A stretch of DNA of 46,968 nt from DATKLX01 sp035542155 (GTDB taxonomy: Bacteria > Chloroflexota > Anaerolineae > Anaerolineales > Anaerolineaceae): the NCBI GenBank assembly GCA_035542155.1, contig DATKLX010000003.1, positions 1 through 46,968 of the forward strand, in the 5' to 3' direction. Made by a program: the position numbers and the translations under genes. Below are positions 23,520-31,304 of this stretch, piece after piece. Every line of letters starts with the position of its first letter. Within the stretch, counting starts at the first letter, position 1. The notes below the pieces were generated by a model, which had not been told where the DNA came from, searched no databases, and was given only the letters and a program-made list of their open reading frames with translations.

Positions 23520-24745
23520 TCGAGCACCCCTCCAATTTCATCCACCAGCGGATTGATCACCGGCGCGTGCCCGATCGGCGGTTCCACCGGATGGCTGCGA
23601 CGGTAACTGGCCTGGCTCAACCGGGAGGCGATAAACCAGACCACCAGGTTCATCCCCACTAACGCCAGTCCACGGACCAGATCAGAGCTCCCCACCAGGG
23701 CCTTATCCAGAATAGCAGTTAGCACTAACACCGCCAGGGCCAGCGGGGTGAGGATCTTCCAGGCCAGGCTCATCGTCTGGTCGGTGCGATAGCGCGGCAT
23801 CGACCCACGCAGCAGGATGATCAGGAAGTACGTAACCCCGGTTTTGACCAGCAGCCAGACCGCTCCCAGCACCGGGACTTGGTCGACGAATGGCCCGCGC
23901 CATCCACCGAGGAAAAGGATGGCGAAAAGGACCGAAACGGTGAAAGCATGCAGGAACTCGCCCACGTAGAACATCCCGAATTTGAGCCCGGAGTACTCGA
24001 TATTGAAACCAGCCACGATTTCCGATTCCGCTTCGATAATATCGAATGGCGCACGGCCCACTTCTGCTACCGAGGTTAGGAAAAAAATGAACGCAGCGAT
24101 CGGCGCCATGACGATGTACCAGACGTCCCCCTGGGCCTGGACGATATCGTTCATGCCCATCGATCGCGCCAGCAGCACCGGCACCAGCAGGGCCAGAACC
24201 ATGGGAACCTCGTAGGAAAGGAGCAGGGCAATCGCACGAAACCCGCCTAGGAGAGCATATTTGTTGTTGGACGCAATACCCGCCAGGATGATTGCCAGCT
24301 CGCCCAGCCCGCCAACAGCGATGATGTACAGCGCGCCAGTGTTGAGGTTCGCGCCAGCCGCGCCGTTATAGAAGGGGATCACCGCCCAGATGAGCAGGAC
24401 GGCAGCCACTGCCAGGATCGGTGCCAGGTTATAGGGGATCACATCCGCGCCGCGCGGGGTGATGTATTCCTTTGCGAAGATCTTCAACATATCCGCGAAG
24501 GGCTGGAAGATTCCCCAGGGGCCAACGCGATTCGGGCCCAGGCGGTCCTGGATGCGCCCATACAATTTCCGCTCGTACCAGATGAGCAAAATACAGAACA
24601 GCATCGCGCCCGTCGCGACCAGGCCAGCGCCGATCAGGTTCATCAGGAAAGCGACCACCCCCGCAGGCAGCCCCCAACCCAGCAAGAACTGGTTGAGCCA
24701 GTTTGTGATGAAATTGACCGGATCCCTGAACCATTCGACCGTCAT
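23516..24745 (-). CDS. nuoH: NADH-quinone oxidoreductase subunit H
   Basis: 409 residues with the NuoH/ND1 signatures WYERKLYGRIQDRLGPNRVGPWG, FQPFADMLKIFAKE, FITSVAEVGRAPFDIIEAESE-like (here FFLTSVAEVGRAPFD), EYSGLKFGMFYVGE and LRGSMPRYRTDQTM. It forms the quinone chamber with NuoB and NuoD, neither of which is encoded here. The gene follows nuoA after only 76 bp, the place where nuoB, nuoC and nuoD are usually found. Confidence 0.95.
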   Translation of the reverse strand: MTVEWFRDPVNFITNWLNQFLLGWGLPAGVVAFLMNLIGAGLVATGAMLFCILLIWYERKLYGRIQDRLGPNRVGPWGIFQPFADMLKIFAKEYITPRGADVIPYNLAPILAVAAVLLIWAVIPFYNGAAGANLNTGALYIIAVGGLGELAIILAGIASNNKYALLGGFRAIALLLSYEVPMVLALLVPVLLARSMGMNDIVQAQGDVWYIVMAPIAAFIFFLTSVAEVGRAPFDIIEAESEIVAGFNIEYSGLKFGMFYVGEFLHAFTVSVLFAILFLGGWRGPFVDQVPVLGAVWLLVKTGVTYFLIILLRGSMPRYRTDQTMSLAWKILTPLALAVLVLTAILDKALVGSSDLVRGLALVGMNLVVWFIASRLSQASYRRSHPVEPPIGHAPVINPLVDEIGGVLE

Positions 24746-24773
24746 CGGTTACTCCTTGTTTCGAACATAAAGA

Positions 24774-24802
24774 AGGCTGAAAGAGATTTACCCCTTCAGC
24801 CT
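24774..24802 (-). other. Hairpin in the nuoA-nuoH gap
   Basis: AGGCTGAA (24774-24781) and TTCAGCCT (24795-24802) pair perfectly. On the minus strand TCTTT follows, so a weak terminator or processing site is possible. It fills the 76-bp gap where nuoBCD normally stand. Confidence 0.45.
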
Positions 24803-24821
24803 GCTATCTCCGCAATTGAGC

Positions 24822-25178
24822 TTAGATCCACTCGAGGGCGCCTTTGCGCCAGGCATAGATCAGCCCCCCAACCAGGATCAGGATAAAGAGCACCCCTTCC
24901 AGCACGGCATACAGGGTCAGCGCATTGAACGCCACCGCCCAGGGATACAGAAAAACCGCTTCCACGTCAAAGATCAGGAAAACCAGGGCATAAATGTAGT
25001 ATTGCGCCCGGAACTGGATCCAGGATTCGCCAACCGTCTCGATCCCACACTCGTAGGTTTCGTCCTTGAGTAGGTTAGGTTTTTTGGGCGCCAGGATCCC
25101 TGCCAGAAAAATAGCCACCCCCGGCAGAGCCGCAGCGACGAGGATAAATAGACCGATATACAGCCATTCATTCAGCAT
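24822..25178 (-). CDS. nuoA: NADH-quinone oxidoreductase subunit A
   Basis: 118 residues, three membrane helices, normal NuoA size. YECGIETVGESWIQF is the conserved loop with the cysteine, followed by YYIYALVFLIFDVEAVFLYPWAVAF (split at the conserved DVE). It is the first gene of the cluster, about 59 bases behind the predicted transcription start, and lies across a hairpin-bearing gap from nuoH. Confidence 0.95.
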   Translation of the reverse strand: MLNEWLYIGLFILVAAALPGVAIFLAGILAPKKPNLLKDETYECGIETVGESWIQFRAQYYIYALVFLIFDVEAVFLYPWAVAFNALTLYAVLEGVLFILILVGGLIYAWRKGALEWI

Positions 25179-25243
25179 AAAAGACTCCTTGGGCTGCGAT
25201 TATTTTCACCAGTAAAGTGTTTAATATTCCAATTTCGGGTGAG

Positions 25244-25252
25244 ATTATAGCA
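25244..25252 (-). promoter_or_regulatory. Extended -10 promoter of the nuo cluster
   Basis: On the minus strand TGCTATAAT (TATAAT at 25244-25249) is a perfect extended -10. No clear -35 is seen. The nuoA ATG is 66 bases downstream. The same TGCTATAAT stands ahead of dhaR. Confidence 0.6.
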
Positions 25253-25296
25253 TATTCTCAAGCGGTGTGTATCTATTTCGCTGGATTGCCCGCTAC

Positions 25297-25845
25297 TTAG
25301 GTCATCGCCTGGAATAAAGCCCCGATGTCGAGGGGGTTGATATGTTTGATGAGCAGGATCCCGTGGTAGTGGTGGCCGTAGATCTCGGGCAGCACCCCAC
25401 ATGGCTGGTAGCCGCGCATCACCAGCCAGTCAAAATCGGGGCGCTCCTCACTGTTGAGCTGTTGGATCTCTAACCCGGGAAGGATGATCTCCTTGTTGTG
25501 GCAGGACATGCCCCGCGAGCCGGTGATAAAGCGGGCATTAACCATCCCCTCTCTGACAGCCCAATCCTCGCAGGCGTCCATCAGCGGAGCGAGCTCCGGT
25601 CCGATTTTGACCCGTCCCCCATCGTTATACCCCATGCTCTCGATCTCCACAGTGCGGTGGGTAGTGTAGCGGCGAGCAGCCAGCCAGCCCACCGGTCCCT
25701 GCTGCGGCGAATCCAGGAACCAACCCTGGCAGGCGTTCAACAGCTCCAGGGCTTCCTGCATGTCCCAACGATCGCCCTGGATGCGCGCCATCAGGCGGGC
25801 GACGGGCAGGCGGTGCAGTGGAGTAAGCTGGTAGACATCCCCCAT
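25297..25845 (-). CDS. GNAT-like acetyltransferase fold protein, function unknown
   Basis: 182 residues. WLAARRYTTHRTVEIESMGYNDGGRVKIGPELAPLMDACEDWAVREG (in pieces) looks like the core strand, acyl-CoA-loop and helix order of GNAT proteins, and the later DFDWLVMRGYQPCGVLPEIYG resembles the usual end of the fold. A typical Q/RxxGxG/A loop is not evident, so the CoA-binding step is doubtful. It starts near 25845, divergent from the tryptophanase gene, and ends 47 bp before the nuo promoter. No substrate can be named. Confidence 0.45.
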   Translation of the reverse strand: MGDVYQLTPLHRLPVARLMARIQGDRWDMQEALELLNACQGWFLDSPQQGPVGWLAARRYTTHRTVEIESMGYNDGGRVKIGPELAPLMDACEDWAVREGMVNARFITGSRGMSCHNKEIILPGLEIQQLNSEERPDFDWLVMRGYQPCGVLPEIYGHHYHGILLIKHINPLDIGALFQAMT

Positions 25846-26008
25846 TCGGTATGATCCTCTCTGCCTGACGTAGCTCGATCGATTTGCTCGGGGCTTGCTA
25901 CCTATGTTTTACCATAATCAGGCGGTTTGGGCAATAAAAATCGAGAACGGCAATCTTTATCTGGCGCTAAAATGATAGAAATTGCTCAATCGCCCAGGAG
26001 GAACTTGC

Positions 26009-27382
26009 ATGCGTTATCCGGTGGAACCCTTTCGAATCAAAGTGGTAGAGCCCATCACCCTAATCAGCCCGGCAGAGAGGCGTAAGGCCATGGGCGCCGC
26101 CAGCTATAACCTCTTCCGCCTGCGCGCCGAGGATGTGTTTATCGACATGCTCACCGACTCGGGCACCGGGGCAATGAGCCAGGCCCAATGGTCAGCGCTG
26201 ATGGAAGGCGACGAGTCGTACGCCGGAGCCCGCTCCTACTACCGCCTGGCGGAGGTGATGCAGACCATTTTCGGGTTCGAGCATTTCGTTCCCACCCATC
26301 AGGGTCGTGCCGCCGAAAACATCCTCTGCGCGCTCCTCATCCGGCCTGGGATGTCGATCCCATCCAACATGCATTTCGACACCACCAACGCCAATATTCG
26401 GGCACGCGGAGGAGTGCCGGTGAACCTCGTCATCGAAGAGGCTTACAACCCATCCAGCCAGCACCCATTTAAAGGCAACATGGACGTGAACAGGTTGCGC
26501 GAATTTATCGAAGAAACCGGTCCCCGTCAGATCCCCTTCGGCGCGATCACCGTGACCAACAACGCCGGCGGCGGGCAACCCGTCTCGATGCAGAACATCC
26601 GCGAGGTGGCTGATATCTATCACTCGTACAATATCCCTTTCTTTATCGACTGCTGCCGCTACGCGGAAAACTCGTACTTCATCAAGCTCCGTGAGCCTGG
26701 TTACCAGCTCAAGGCCCCGCTGGTGATTGCCCGCGAGATGTTCAGCCTGGCAGACGGGGCGTTTATGAGCGCCAAGAAAGACGGCCTGGCCAATATCGGC
26801 GGGTTCTTGGCTATGCGCAGCGAAACCCTCTTTCAGCACGCTTGCAACGAGCTCATTCTCCGCGAAGGCTTCCCCACCTACGGCGGCCTCGCCGGACGAG
26901 ACCTGGATGCCATGGCGGTCGGGCTGCAGGAAGCCCTCGACGAATCTTACCTGGCCTACCGCCTGGGCCAGGCCGCTTATCTCGCCCAGCGCCTGAAATC
27001 CGCCGGCGTTCCCATCGTGGAGCCGGCCGGCGGTCACGCCGTCTACCTCGACGCCGGCAGCCTGCTCCCCCATATTCCCCACGAGTGTTTCCCCGGCCAG
27101 GCCCTGGCTTCCGCTCTTTATCTCGAAGGCGGCATTCGCTCGGTCGAGATCGGTTCGGTCATGTTCGCCGCTCCTGACCCGCTCACCGGTGAGATGATCT
27201 ATCCCCGCCTCGAGCTGGTTCGCCTGGCCATCCCGCGCCGGGTCTACACCCAGAGCCACCTCGACTACGTGGCCGAAGTGGCCGCACACCTGGTTCACAT
27301 CAAAGAGGAGATGCGCGGCTATCGCATCGTTGATTCCCCGTCCCTCTTGCGCCACTTCACCGCCCGGTTCGAGCCACTATAG
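26009..27382 (+). CDS. tnaA: Tryptophanase-type beta-eliminating lyase
   Basis: 457 residues from the ATG at 26009, which has AGGAGG seven bases ahead. An in-frame TTG at 25982 is less likely. It belongs to the PLP-dependent tryptophanase/tyrosine phenol-lyase family. Lys257 in MSAKKDGLANIGG should hold the PLP. PTHQGRAAEN, NNAGGGQPVSM and LAIPRRVYTQSHLD are shared with both enzymes. Two spots favour tryptophanase: FDTT (Asp124) where tyrosine phenol-lyase has FTTT, and RSVEIGS where the phenol-lyase has SMERG with its substrate-binding arginine. It would split tryptophan to indole, pyruvate and ammonia. No TnaC-type leader peptide or clear promoter is seen in the 163 bp ahead. Confidence 0.85.
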   Translation: MRYPVEPFRIKVVEPITLISPAERRKAMGAASYNLFRLRAEDVFIDMLTDSGTGAMSQAQWSALMEGDESYAGARSYYRLAEVMQTIFGFEHFVPTHQGRAAENILCALLIRPGMSIPSNMHFDTTNANIRARGGVPVNLVIEEAYNPSSQHPFKGNMDVNRLREFIEETGPRQIPFGAITVTNNAGGGQPVSMQNIREVADIYHSYNIPFFIDCCRYAENSYFIKLREPGYQLKAPLVIAREMFSLADGAFMSAKKDGLANIGGFLAMRSETLFQHACNELILREGFPTYGGLAGRDLDAMAVGLQEALDESYLAYRLGQAAYLAQRLKSAGVPIVEPAGGHAVYLDAGSLLPHIPHECFPGQALASALYLEGGIRSVEIGSVMFAAPDPLTGEMIYPRLELVRLAIPRRVYTQSHLDYVAEVAAHLVHIKEEMRGYRIVDSPSLLRHFTARFEPL

Positions 27383-27449
27383 AATCGGCATTCCATGCCA
27401 GCGAATCCGCTCTGCTTTTTGGATCAACACAGGCCATCCGGGTATTTCC

Positions 27450-27471
27450 TTTTAGCAAAGTTTGCTAAAAT
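27450..27471 (+). promoter_or_regulatory. Perfect palindromic operator over an extended -10
   Basis: Ten-base arms TTTTAGCAAA (27450-27459) and TTTGCTAAAA (27461-27470) flank a central G. The right arm contains TGC-TAAAAT (27463-27471), an extended -10, 33 bases before the lipoprotein start. Palindrome over promoter is the usual layout of a repressor site. The rest of the 121-bp gap has only a small GGCAT/ATGCC hairpin after the tryptophanase gene. Confidence 0.6.
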
Positions 27472-27503
27472 GGAAGATGACCACTGAATCTCATCAGAGG
27501 ACC

Positions 27504-27953
27504 ATGATGAAACGAACCTTGATTTTTATATCGCTCCCAATGTTCCTGGTCATTGGCGTAACCATCTTATCCGCCTGTTCCAATTCAAAACCAATCACCG
27601 GCGCCGATCGGGATGCGGTCCTCGCATATTCCGAGCCTGAGACCGACCGGATCTTGCAAGCATATAACGAGAACGATTACGCCAGTTTTTCGAAGAGCTT
27701 CGACGCGGCCATGCTCAAAGGAATCGACGAAAAAGGCTTCGCGAACCTGGAAAGCACGCTGATGCCCAAGATAGGAAAATATATTTCGCGCACGGTCAAT
27801 TCAGTCTCCTATCTGGGCAATTACGTCCAGGTTGCTTACCGGGCCAAATATGAGCTGGACGATCCAGTCACAGTCCGCGTTGTCTTCAACCAGGATGTAG
27901 CCCATTCGATCGCTGGCCTGTGGTTTGACTCGGCGAAGTTACGCCAGAAATAG
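27504..27953 (+). CDS. DUF3887-like lipoprotein
   Basis: 149 residues from the ATG at 27504 (a second ATG follows at once). An AGAGG ribosome site is just ahead, and the upstream in-frame codons give no signal peptide. Residues 1-26 form a lipoprotein signal, with Lys-Arg, a hydrophobic stretch and a lipobox ILSAC. The mature part, with AYNENDYASFSKSFDAAM, LMPKIGKYIS and VRVVFNQDVAHSIAGLWF, resembles the DUF3887 family of small exported proteins whose role is not established. It converges with the MazG gene, 9 bp between stops. Confidence 0.7.
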   Translation: MMKRTLIFISLPMFLVIGVTILSACSNSKPITGADRDAVLAYSEPETDRILQAYNENDYASFSKSFDAAMLKGIDEKGFANLESTLMPKIGKYISRTVNSVSYLGNYVQVAYRAKYELDDPVTVRVVFNQDVAHSIAGLWFDSAKLRQK

Positions 27954-27962
27954 ATACTCCCT

Positions 27963-29465
27963 CTATTCTCCGCGCTCCTTCTTGGCCGCTTCCCAGAGCG
28001 AGTCCATTTCCTCGAAGGACATCTCGTCCAACCTGCGCCCCTGCTCGCGGGCAGCCTTTTCGATAAACGCAAAGCGCTTGCGGAAGCGCTCGTTGGTCTC
28101 TCGCAGCGCTGATTCGGCGTCGACTTTCTTCCAGCGGGCCACGTTGACGACCGCGAAGAACAGGTCGCCGATTTCGCCCGCCAGGGCCTCGGCGTCCGGC
28201 GCGCCGCCGATCTCGTCGATCTCCTCCTTGACCTTTTCCAGGACGCCGTCGATCTCTTTCCAGTCGAAGCCCACCCGCGCGGCGCGGTCCTGGATCTCCT
28301 GCGCCTGGGTCAACGCGGGCAAAGCCAGCGGTACGCCGTCTAACAGCCCTTTGACCTTTTGACCATCCTTCCCGTTCGCTACGCGCTCGGCGGCCTTCAA
28401 TTTCTCCCAGTTGGCCAGCACCCCACTCACCCCGGCAACTTGAAAATCGCCAAAGACGTGCGGGTGGCGGCGGACGATTTTGCGGTGGATCCCCTGGAGG
28501 ATATCCGCCATGCGGAAATTGCCCTCCTCGGTCGCGATCTGGGCGTGAAGGACGATCTGCAGGAGCAGGTCGCCAAACTCTTCTACCATGGCCGGGTAAT
28601 CCAGTTGGTCCAGGGCGGCCAGAGCCTCGTACGTTTCTTCGAGCAGATGCTGGCGCAGGCTGGTGTGGGTCTGTTCGCGGTCCCAGGGACAGCCATTGGG
28701 GGCGCGCAGGTGGGCGATCACTTCCTGAAACGCCTCGAAAGAGGTATCTGGTCCCAGAGGCGGCAGGTAGAGAGTGGTCAGCAGGCCGGTCGCTTCGCTC
28801 CGGTCGATCTGGTAGAGGGCCAGCTCTTCCACCTGCTGCCCGGCTGTGCCGGCCGCGTGAACCAGCTTGACCGGGTGCTCGTCGGGATACACCTCCATCA
28901 GGGTCAGCTTGACCTGCGCGGCGACCTCGCGCGAGTAGATCTGGCAGATCAAGGCCGGCAGAGAGGGCGGAAAGTTGGTCACGTGAGCGTTGACCAGGTC
29001 GAGCGCGTCAACCAGCGCCGTCCCCAGGAAAGGATCCAGACCGATCGCGGAGAAGGTTGGCTCGAGGAAGCTCATCCCCTCCACCACCCGCACCGGGATA
29101 CCCTCTTCACGCGCTCGGCGCAGGATTTCGGGCGAGGTGGCTTCCGCGACCATTGGACTGCCGGGGACAGCATAGGTCACCCCCTGCGGGCGGCGGCCCA
29201 GCTCGAGCACCCTGTCCACGATGCTGGCGTACACCTCTTCGAATTTCTGGCTTTGCTCGTAGAGATCATCAAACGAATATACCGCCAACCCCGCCGGGAA
29301 GCCCGCCACCGTCGGATGGCGCTTCGTGCGCAGGTAGATCTCATCCGCCTGGCGGATCCAGTTCCAGGCCTGCCGGGTCAGCAGCTCCGGGTCTCCTGGA
29401 CCCAATCCAAGAATCATAATCCCCCCCTGTGTTGATGCAATGGTATGTTCGGTTACATCATTCAT
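27963..29465 (-). CDS. mazG: MazG-family NTP pyrophosphohydrolase with N-terminal tetrapyrrole-methylase domain
   Basis: 500 residues. The N-terminal half (about 15-220) resembles the SAM-dependent tetrapyrrole methylases: MILGLGPGDPELLTRQAWNWI and VTYAVPGSPMVAEATS. The C-terminal half (about 235-490) is MazG with two metal-binding helix sets, LLEETYEALAAL plus EEFGDLLLQIVLHAQ, and VKEEIDEI plus EIGDLFFAVVN. This is the YabN layout known from Bacillus and many other bacteria. MazG splits NTPs to NMPs and helps clear faulty nucleotides. The methylase half has no proven role in YabN. I chose the ATG at 29465, with AGAAGGA nine bases ahead. The ATG at 29474 lies on top of that site. Confidence 0.88.
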   Translation of the reverse strand: MNDVTEHTIASTQGGIMILGLGPGDPELLTRQAWNWIRQADEIYLRTKRHPTVAGFPAGLAVYSFDDLYEQSQKFEEVYASIVDRVLELGRRPQGVTYAVPGSPMVAEATSPEILRRAREEGIPVRVVEGMSFLEPTFSAIGLDPFLGTALVDALDLVNAHVTNFPPSLPALICQIYSREVAAQVKLTLMEVYPDEHPVKLVHAAGTAGQQVEELALYQIDRSEATGLLTTLYLPPLGPDTSFEAFQEVIAHLRAPNGCPWDREQTHTSLRQHLLEETYEALAALDQLDYPAMVEEFGDLLLQIVLHAQIATEEGNFRMADILQGIHRKIVRRHPHVFGDFQVAGVSGVLANWEKLKAAERVANGKDGQKVKGLLDGVPLALPALTQAQEIQDRAARVGFDWKEIDGVLEKVKEEIDEIGGAPDAEALAGEIGDLFFAVVNVARWKKVDAESALRETNERFRKRFAFIEKAAREQGRRLDEMSFEEMDSLWEAAKKERGE

Positions 29466-29490
29466 GATCAACATTCCTTCTATAGACCTT

Positions 29491-29496
29491 ATTATA
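29491..29496 (-). promoter_or_regulatory. -10 element of the mazG promoter
   Basis: A perfect TATAAT on the minus strand 25 bases ahead of the mazG ATG. No good -35 is found 16-18 bp upstream, where the terminator T-tract lies. It is directly behind the ribosomal operon terminator. Confidence 0.45.
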
Positions 29497-29499
29497 CCG

Positions 29500-29545
29500 A
29501 TATAAAAATAAGGAAACGCCGCCTGCTCTTACGAGCAGACTGCGT
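29500..29545 (-). terminator. Rho-independent terminator of the ribosomal protein cluster
   Basis: After the rpsI stop, on the minus strand, ACGC-a-GTCTGCTC / GAGCAGGC-g-GCGT pair (12 pairs with one mismatch and one G-T) around a 4-base GTAA loop (29516-29545). TTCCTTATTTTTA follows. Confidence 0.8.
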
Positions 29546-29582
29546 CTCCTATTTTTCTCTGTGCCCTCTGTGGTGGTTCTCT

Positions 29583-29978
29583 TTACCGTTTTGTGTAGGT
29601 TGGTGCCTTGCGAGCGCGCTTGAGGCCGGGCTTCTTGCGTTCCTTGATGCGTGGATCGCGGGTGAGGAAACCACCCCGGCGCATCATCGAACCGAACTCG
29701 GGATTCATCTTAGTCAGTGCGCGGGCCAGGCCGAGCTGCACGGAATCCGTCTGGCCGGTGACGCCGCCGCCATGGACCACGACTGTGATGTCGTAGGTAG
29801 CGCGGTCCTGCCCGGCTGCTGAGAGCGGGGCGAGAATGGCCTCCGCATCGCCGATTCGGGTAAAGTACGCTTCGATGGGTTTATCGTTGACGATCACCCG
29901 TCCAGAACCGTTCATAATGCGCACGCGGGCGGTGCTTTCCTTGCGGCGACCTACACCTTCAAAATATTGAACAGCCAT
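29583..29978 (-). CDS. rpsI: 30S ribosomal protein S9
   Basis: 131 residues with the family pattern YFEGVGRRKESTARVRI, IVNDKPIEAYF, GGGVTGQTDSVQLGLARAL and the C-terminal KKPGLKRARKAPTYTKR, whose last Lys-Arg reaches the P-site tRNA. It forms the usual pair with rplM, 16 bp behind it, and is the last gene of the cluster, followed by a strong terminator. Confidence 0.97.
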   Translation of the reverse strand: MAVQYFEGVGRRKESTARVRIMNGSGRVIVNDKPIEAYFTRIGDAEAILAPLSAAGQDRATYDITVVVHGGGVTGQTDSVQLGLARALTKMNPEFGSMMRRGGFLTRDPRIKERKKPGLKRARKAPTYTKR

Positions 29979-29994
29979 AACCTTCCTGCTCCTT

Positions 29995-30429
29995 CTACTT
30001 CGCTACCGGTTGTGGTTTCTGCGCGCCGTGGGGGTGCTCTGATCCACCGTAAACGTGCAGCTTCTTGATGAGTTTGCGGCCCATCTTGTTATGGGGCAGC
30101 ATCCCCCACACCGCCGAGCGGATCACGCGGTCGGGATAGCGGCGGATCTGGTCGCGCAGGCTGACCGATTTCAGGCCGCCCGGGTAACCGGAATGGGAAT
30201 GATAAAACTTCTCCGTCAGCCGGTTGCCGCTGACACGGATGTAGCTGGCGTTCACGACCACGACATTGTCGCCGGTATCTACGCCGGGGGTATAGGTCGC
30301 TTTGTGCTTACCAAGCAAATACATTGCGATTTGGGTGGCCAGGCGGCCCAGGGTCTGCTCGTTTGCATCGACGAGGACCCACTGGTGTTCCTGCTGGCCT
30401 TTAGGGACGAATGTCTTGTCCACGGTCAT
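29995..30429 (-). CDS. rplM: 50S ribosomal protein L13
   Basis: About 144 residues: WVLVDANEQTLGRLATQIAMYLLGKHK, PGVDTGDNVVVVNA and MLPHNKMGRKLIKKLHVYGGSEHPH are diagnostic. Three ATG codons are close together (30441, 30432, 30429). The last has GGAG six bases ahead and is preferred. An early assembly protein of the large subunit, paired with rpsI. Confidence 0.95.
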   Translation of the reverse strand: MTVDKTFVPKGQQEHQWVLVDANEQTLGRLATQIAMYLLGKHKATYTPGVDTGDNVVVVNASYIRVSGNRLTEKFYHSHSGYPGGLKSVSLRDQIRRYPDRVIRSAVWGMLPHNKMGRKLIKKLHVYGGSEHPHGAQKPQPVAK

Positions 30430-30482
30430 CATTATCTCCACTTGCTGCTAAGGGTTGGTTCAACGAACCTTCAGCGTATGAT

Positions 30483-31247
30483 TTACTTATCCCTGTTCAA
30501 ACTGCCCGATGGCGGGTAGATCACCTCTGCGAGGACGAGTCCCCTGGCAGGAGCCAGACCCGGCATTTGCGGTTTCTGGCATTCCAGGCCCTCACCCAGT
30601 TCCTCCAGGCTCACCCTGCCCTGGCCCACCTGTACCTGGAGAAACACCAGGCGGCGGACCATGTGGTAGAGAAAGGCATTCGCGGTGATCGTGAAGATCA
30701 GGCCCTCTCCTTCACTCCTCACCCAACCGGCTTGCGAAACCGAGCGGATCGTGCTGCTTCTGGGCCGGGGCGGGGTTCCAAAAGCGGCAAAATCGTGGGT
30801 CCCGTCCAGCATCCGGGCTGCGGCTTGCAGAAGATCTACATTCAACCCGGGCCACACCTGCCAGGCGTAGCGATCCTTGAGCGGATCGCGAACCTCCTCG
30901 CAGTAGAGGGTATATCGGTAGCGGCGGCCCAGCGCAGCAAAGCGGGGATGAAAATCGTCATCGGTCAGCCGGGCTGACCGGGCAGCGATATCCTCCGGCA
31001 GGTATGCATTCATGGCCAGGCATAGCTCATCAGGAGAATGCGCCCAGTCCAGATCGAAAGCGATCACCTGCCCTTCGGCATGCGTGCCGGCGTCAGTTCT
31101 TCCGGCGGAGAGGATTGCCTTGCCGCTCCATCCCAGCCTTCTCAGGGCCGCCTCTAGCTCACCCTGGACTGTCCGTCCCTGCGCCTGTCGCTGGTATCCC
31201 GCGAATTGGGTGCCATCGTAGGCAAGAATCAACTGGTAACGTGCCAT
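30483..31247 (-). CDS. truA: tRNA pseudouridine(38-40) synthase
   Basis: 254 residues. LAYDGTQFAGYQRQ, the catalytic motif SAGRTDAGTHAEGQ (Asp52), YRYTLY and NAFLYHMVRRLV are typical of TruA. It makes pseudouridine at positions 38-40 of the tRNA anticodon arm. Placement between rplQ and rplM-rpsI is common in many bacteria, so it is probably on the same transcript. Confidence 0.95.
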   Translation of the reverse strand: MARYQLILAYDGTQFAGYQRQAQGRTVQGELEAALRRLGWSGKAILSAGRTDAGTHAEGQVIAFDLDWAHSPDELCLAMNAYLPEDIAARSARLTDDDFHPRFAALGRRYRYTLYCEEVRDPLKDRYAWQVWPGLNVDLLQAAARMLDGTHDFAAFGTPPRPRSSTIRSVSQAGWVRSEGEGLIFTITANAFLYHMVRRLVFLQVQVGQGRVSLEELGEGLECQKPQMPGLAPARGLVLAEVIYPPSGSLNRDK

Positions 31248-31304
31248 TGGTTCCGTCCGAGGGACGCTCCTCCGCAGACCCTTTCGGGCCTCCGTTCAGA
31301 CGGA

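Noticed and set aside
25846..26008. Promoter for the tryptophanase gene
   Set aside because: TAAAAT at 25968-25973 could be a -10, but no -35 or TG extension fits. Not reported as a feature.
26192..27355. 387-codon open frame on the minus strand opposite the tryptophanase gene
   Set aside because: It is a shadow of a GC-rich gene. The plus-strand protein has clear PLP-lyase motifs and a good ribosome site, while the antisense product resembles nothing known.
27383..27449. Terminator behind the tryptophanase gene
   Set aside because: GGCAT/ATGCC hairpin and a later TTTTT are present, but the stem is short and the T-run is over 20 bases away.
28359..29435. 358-codon open frame opposite the MazG gene
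   Set aside because: Shadow frame. MazG and methylase motifs are on the minus strand.
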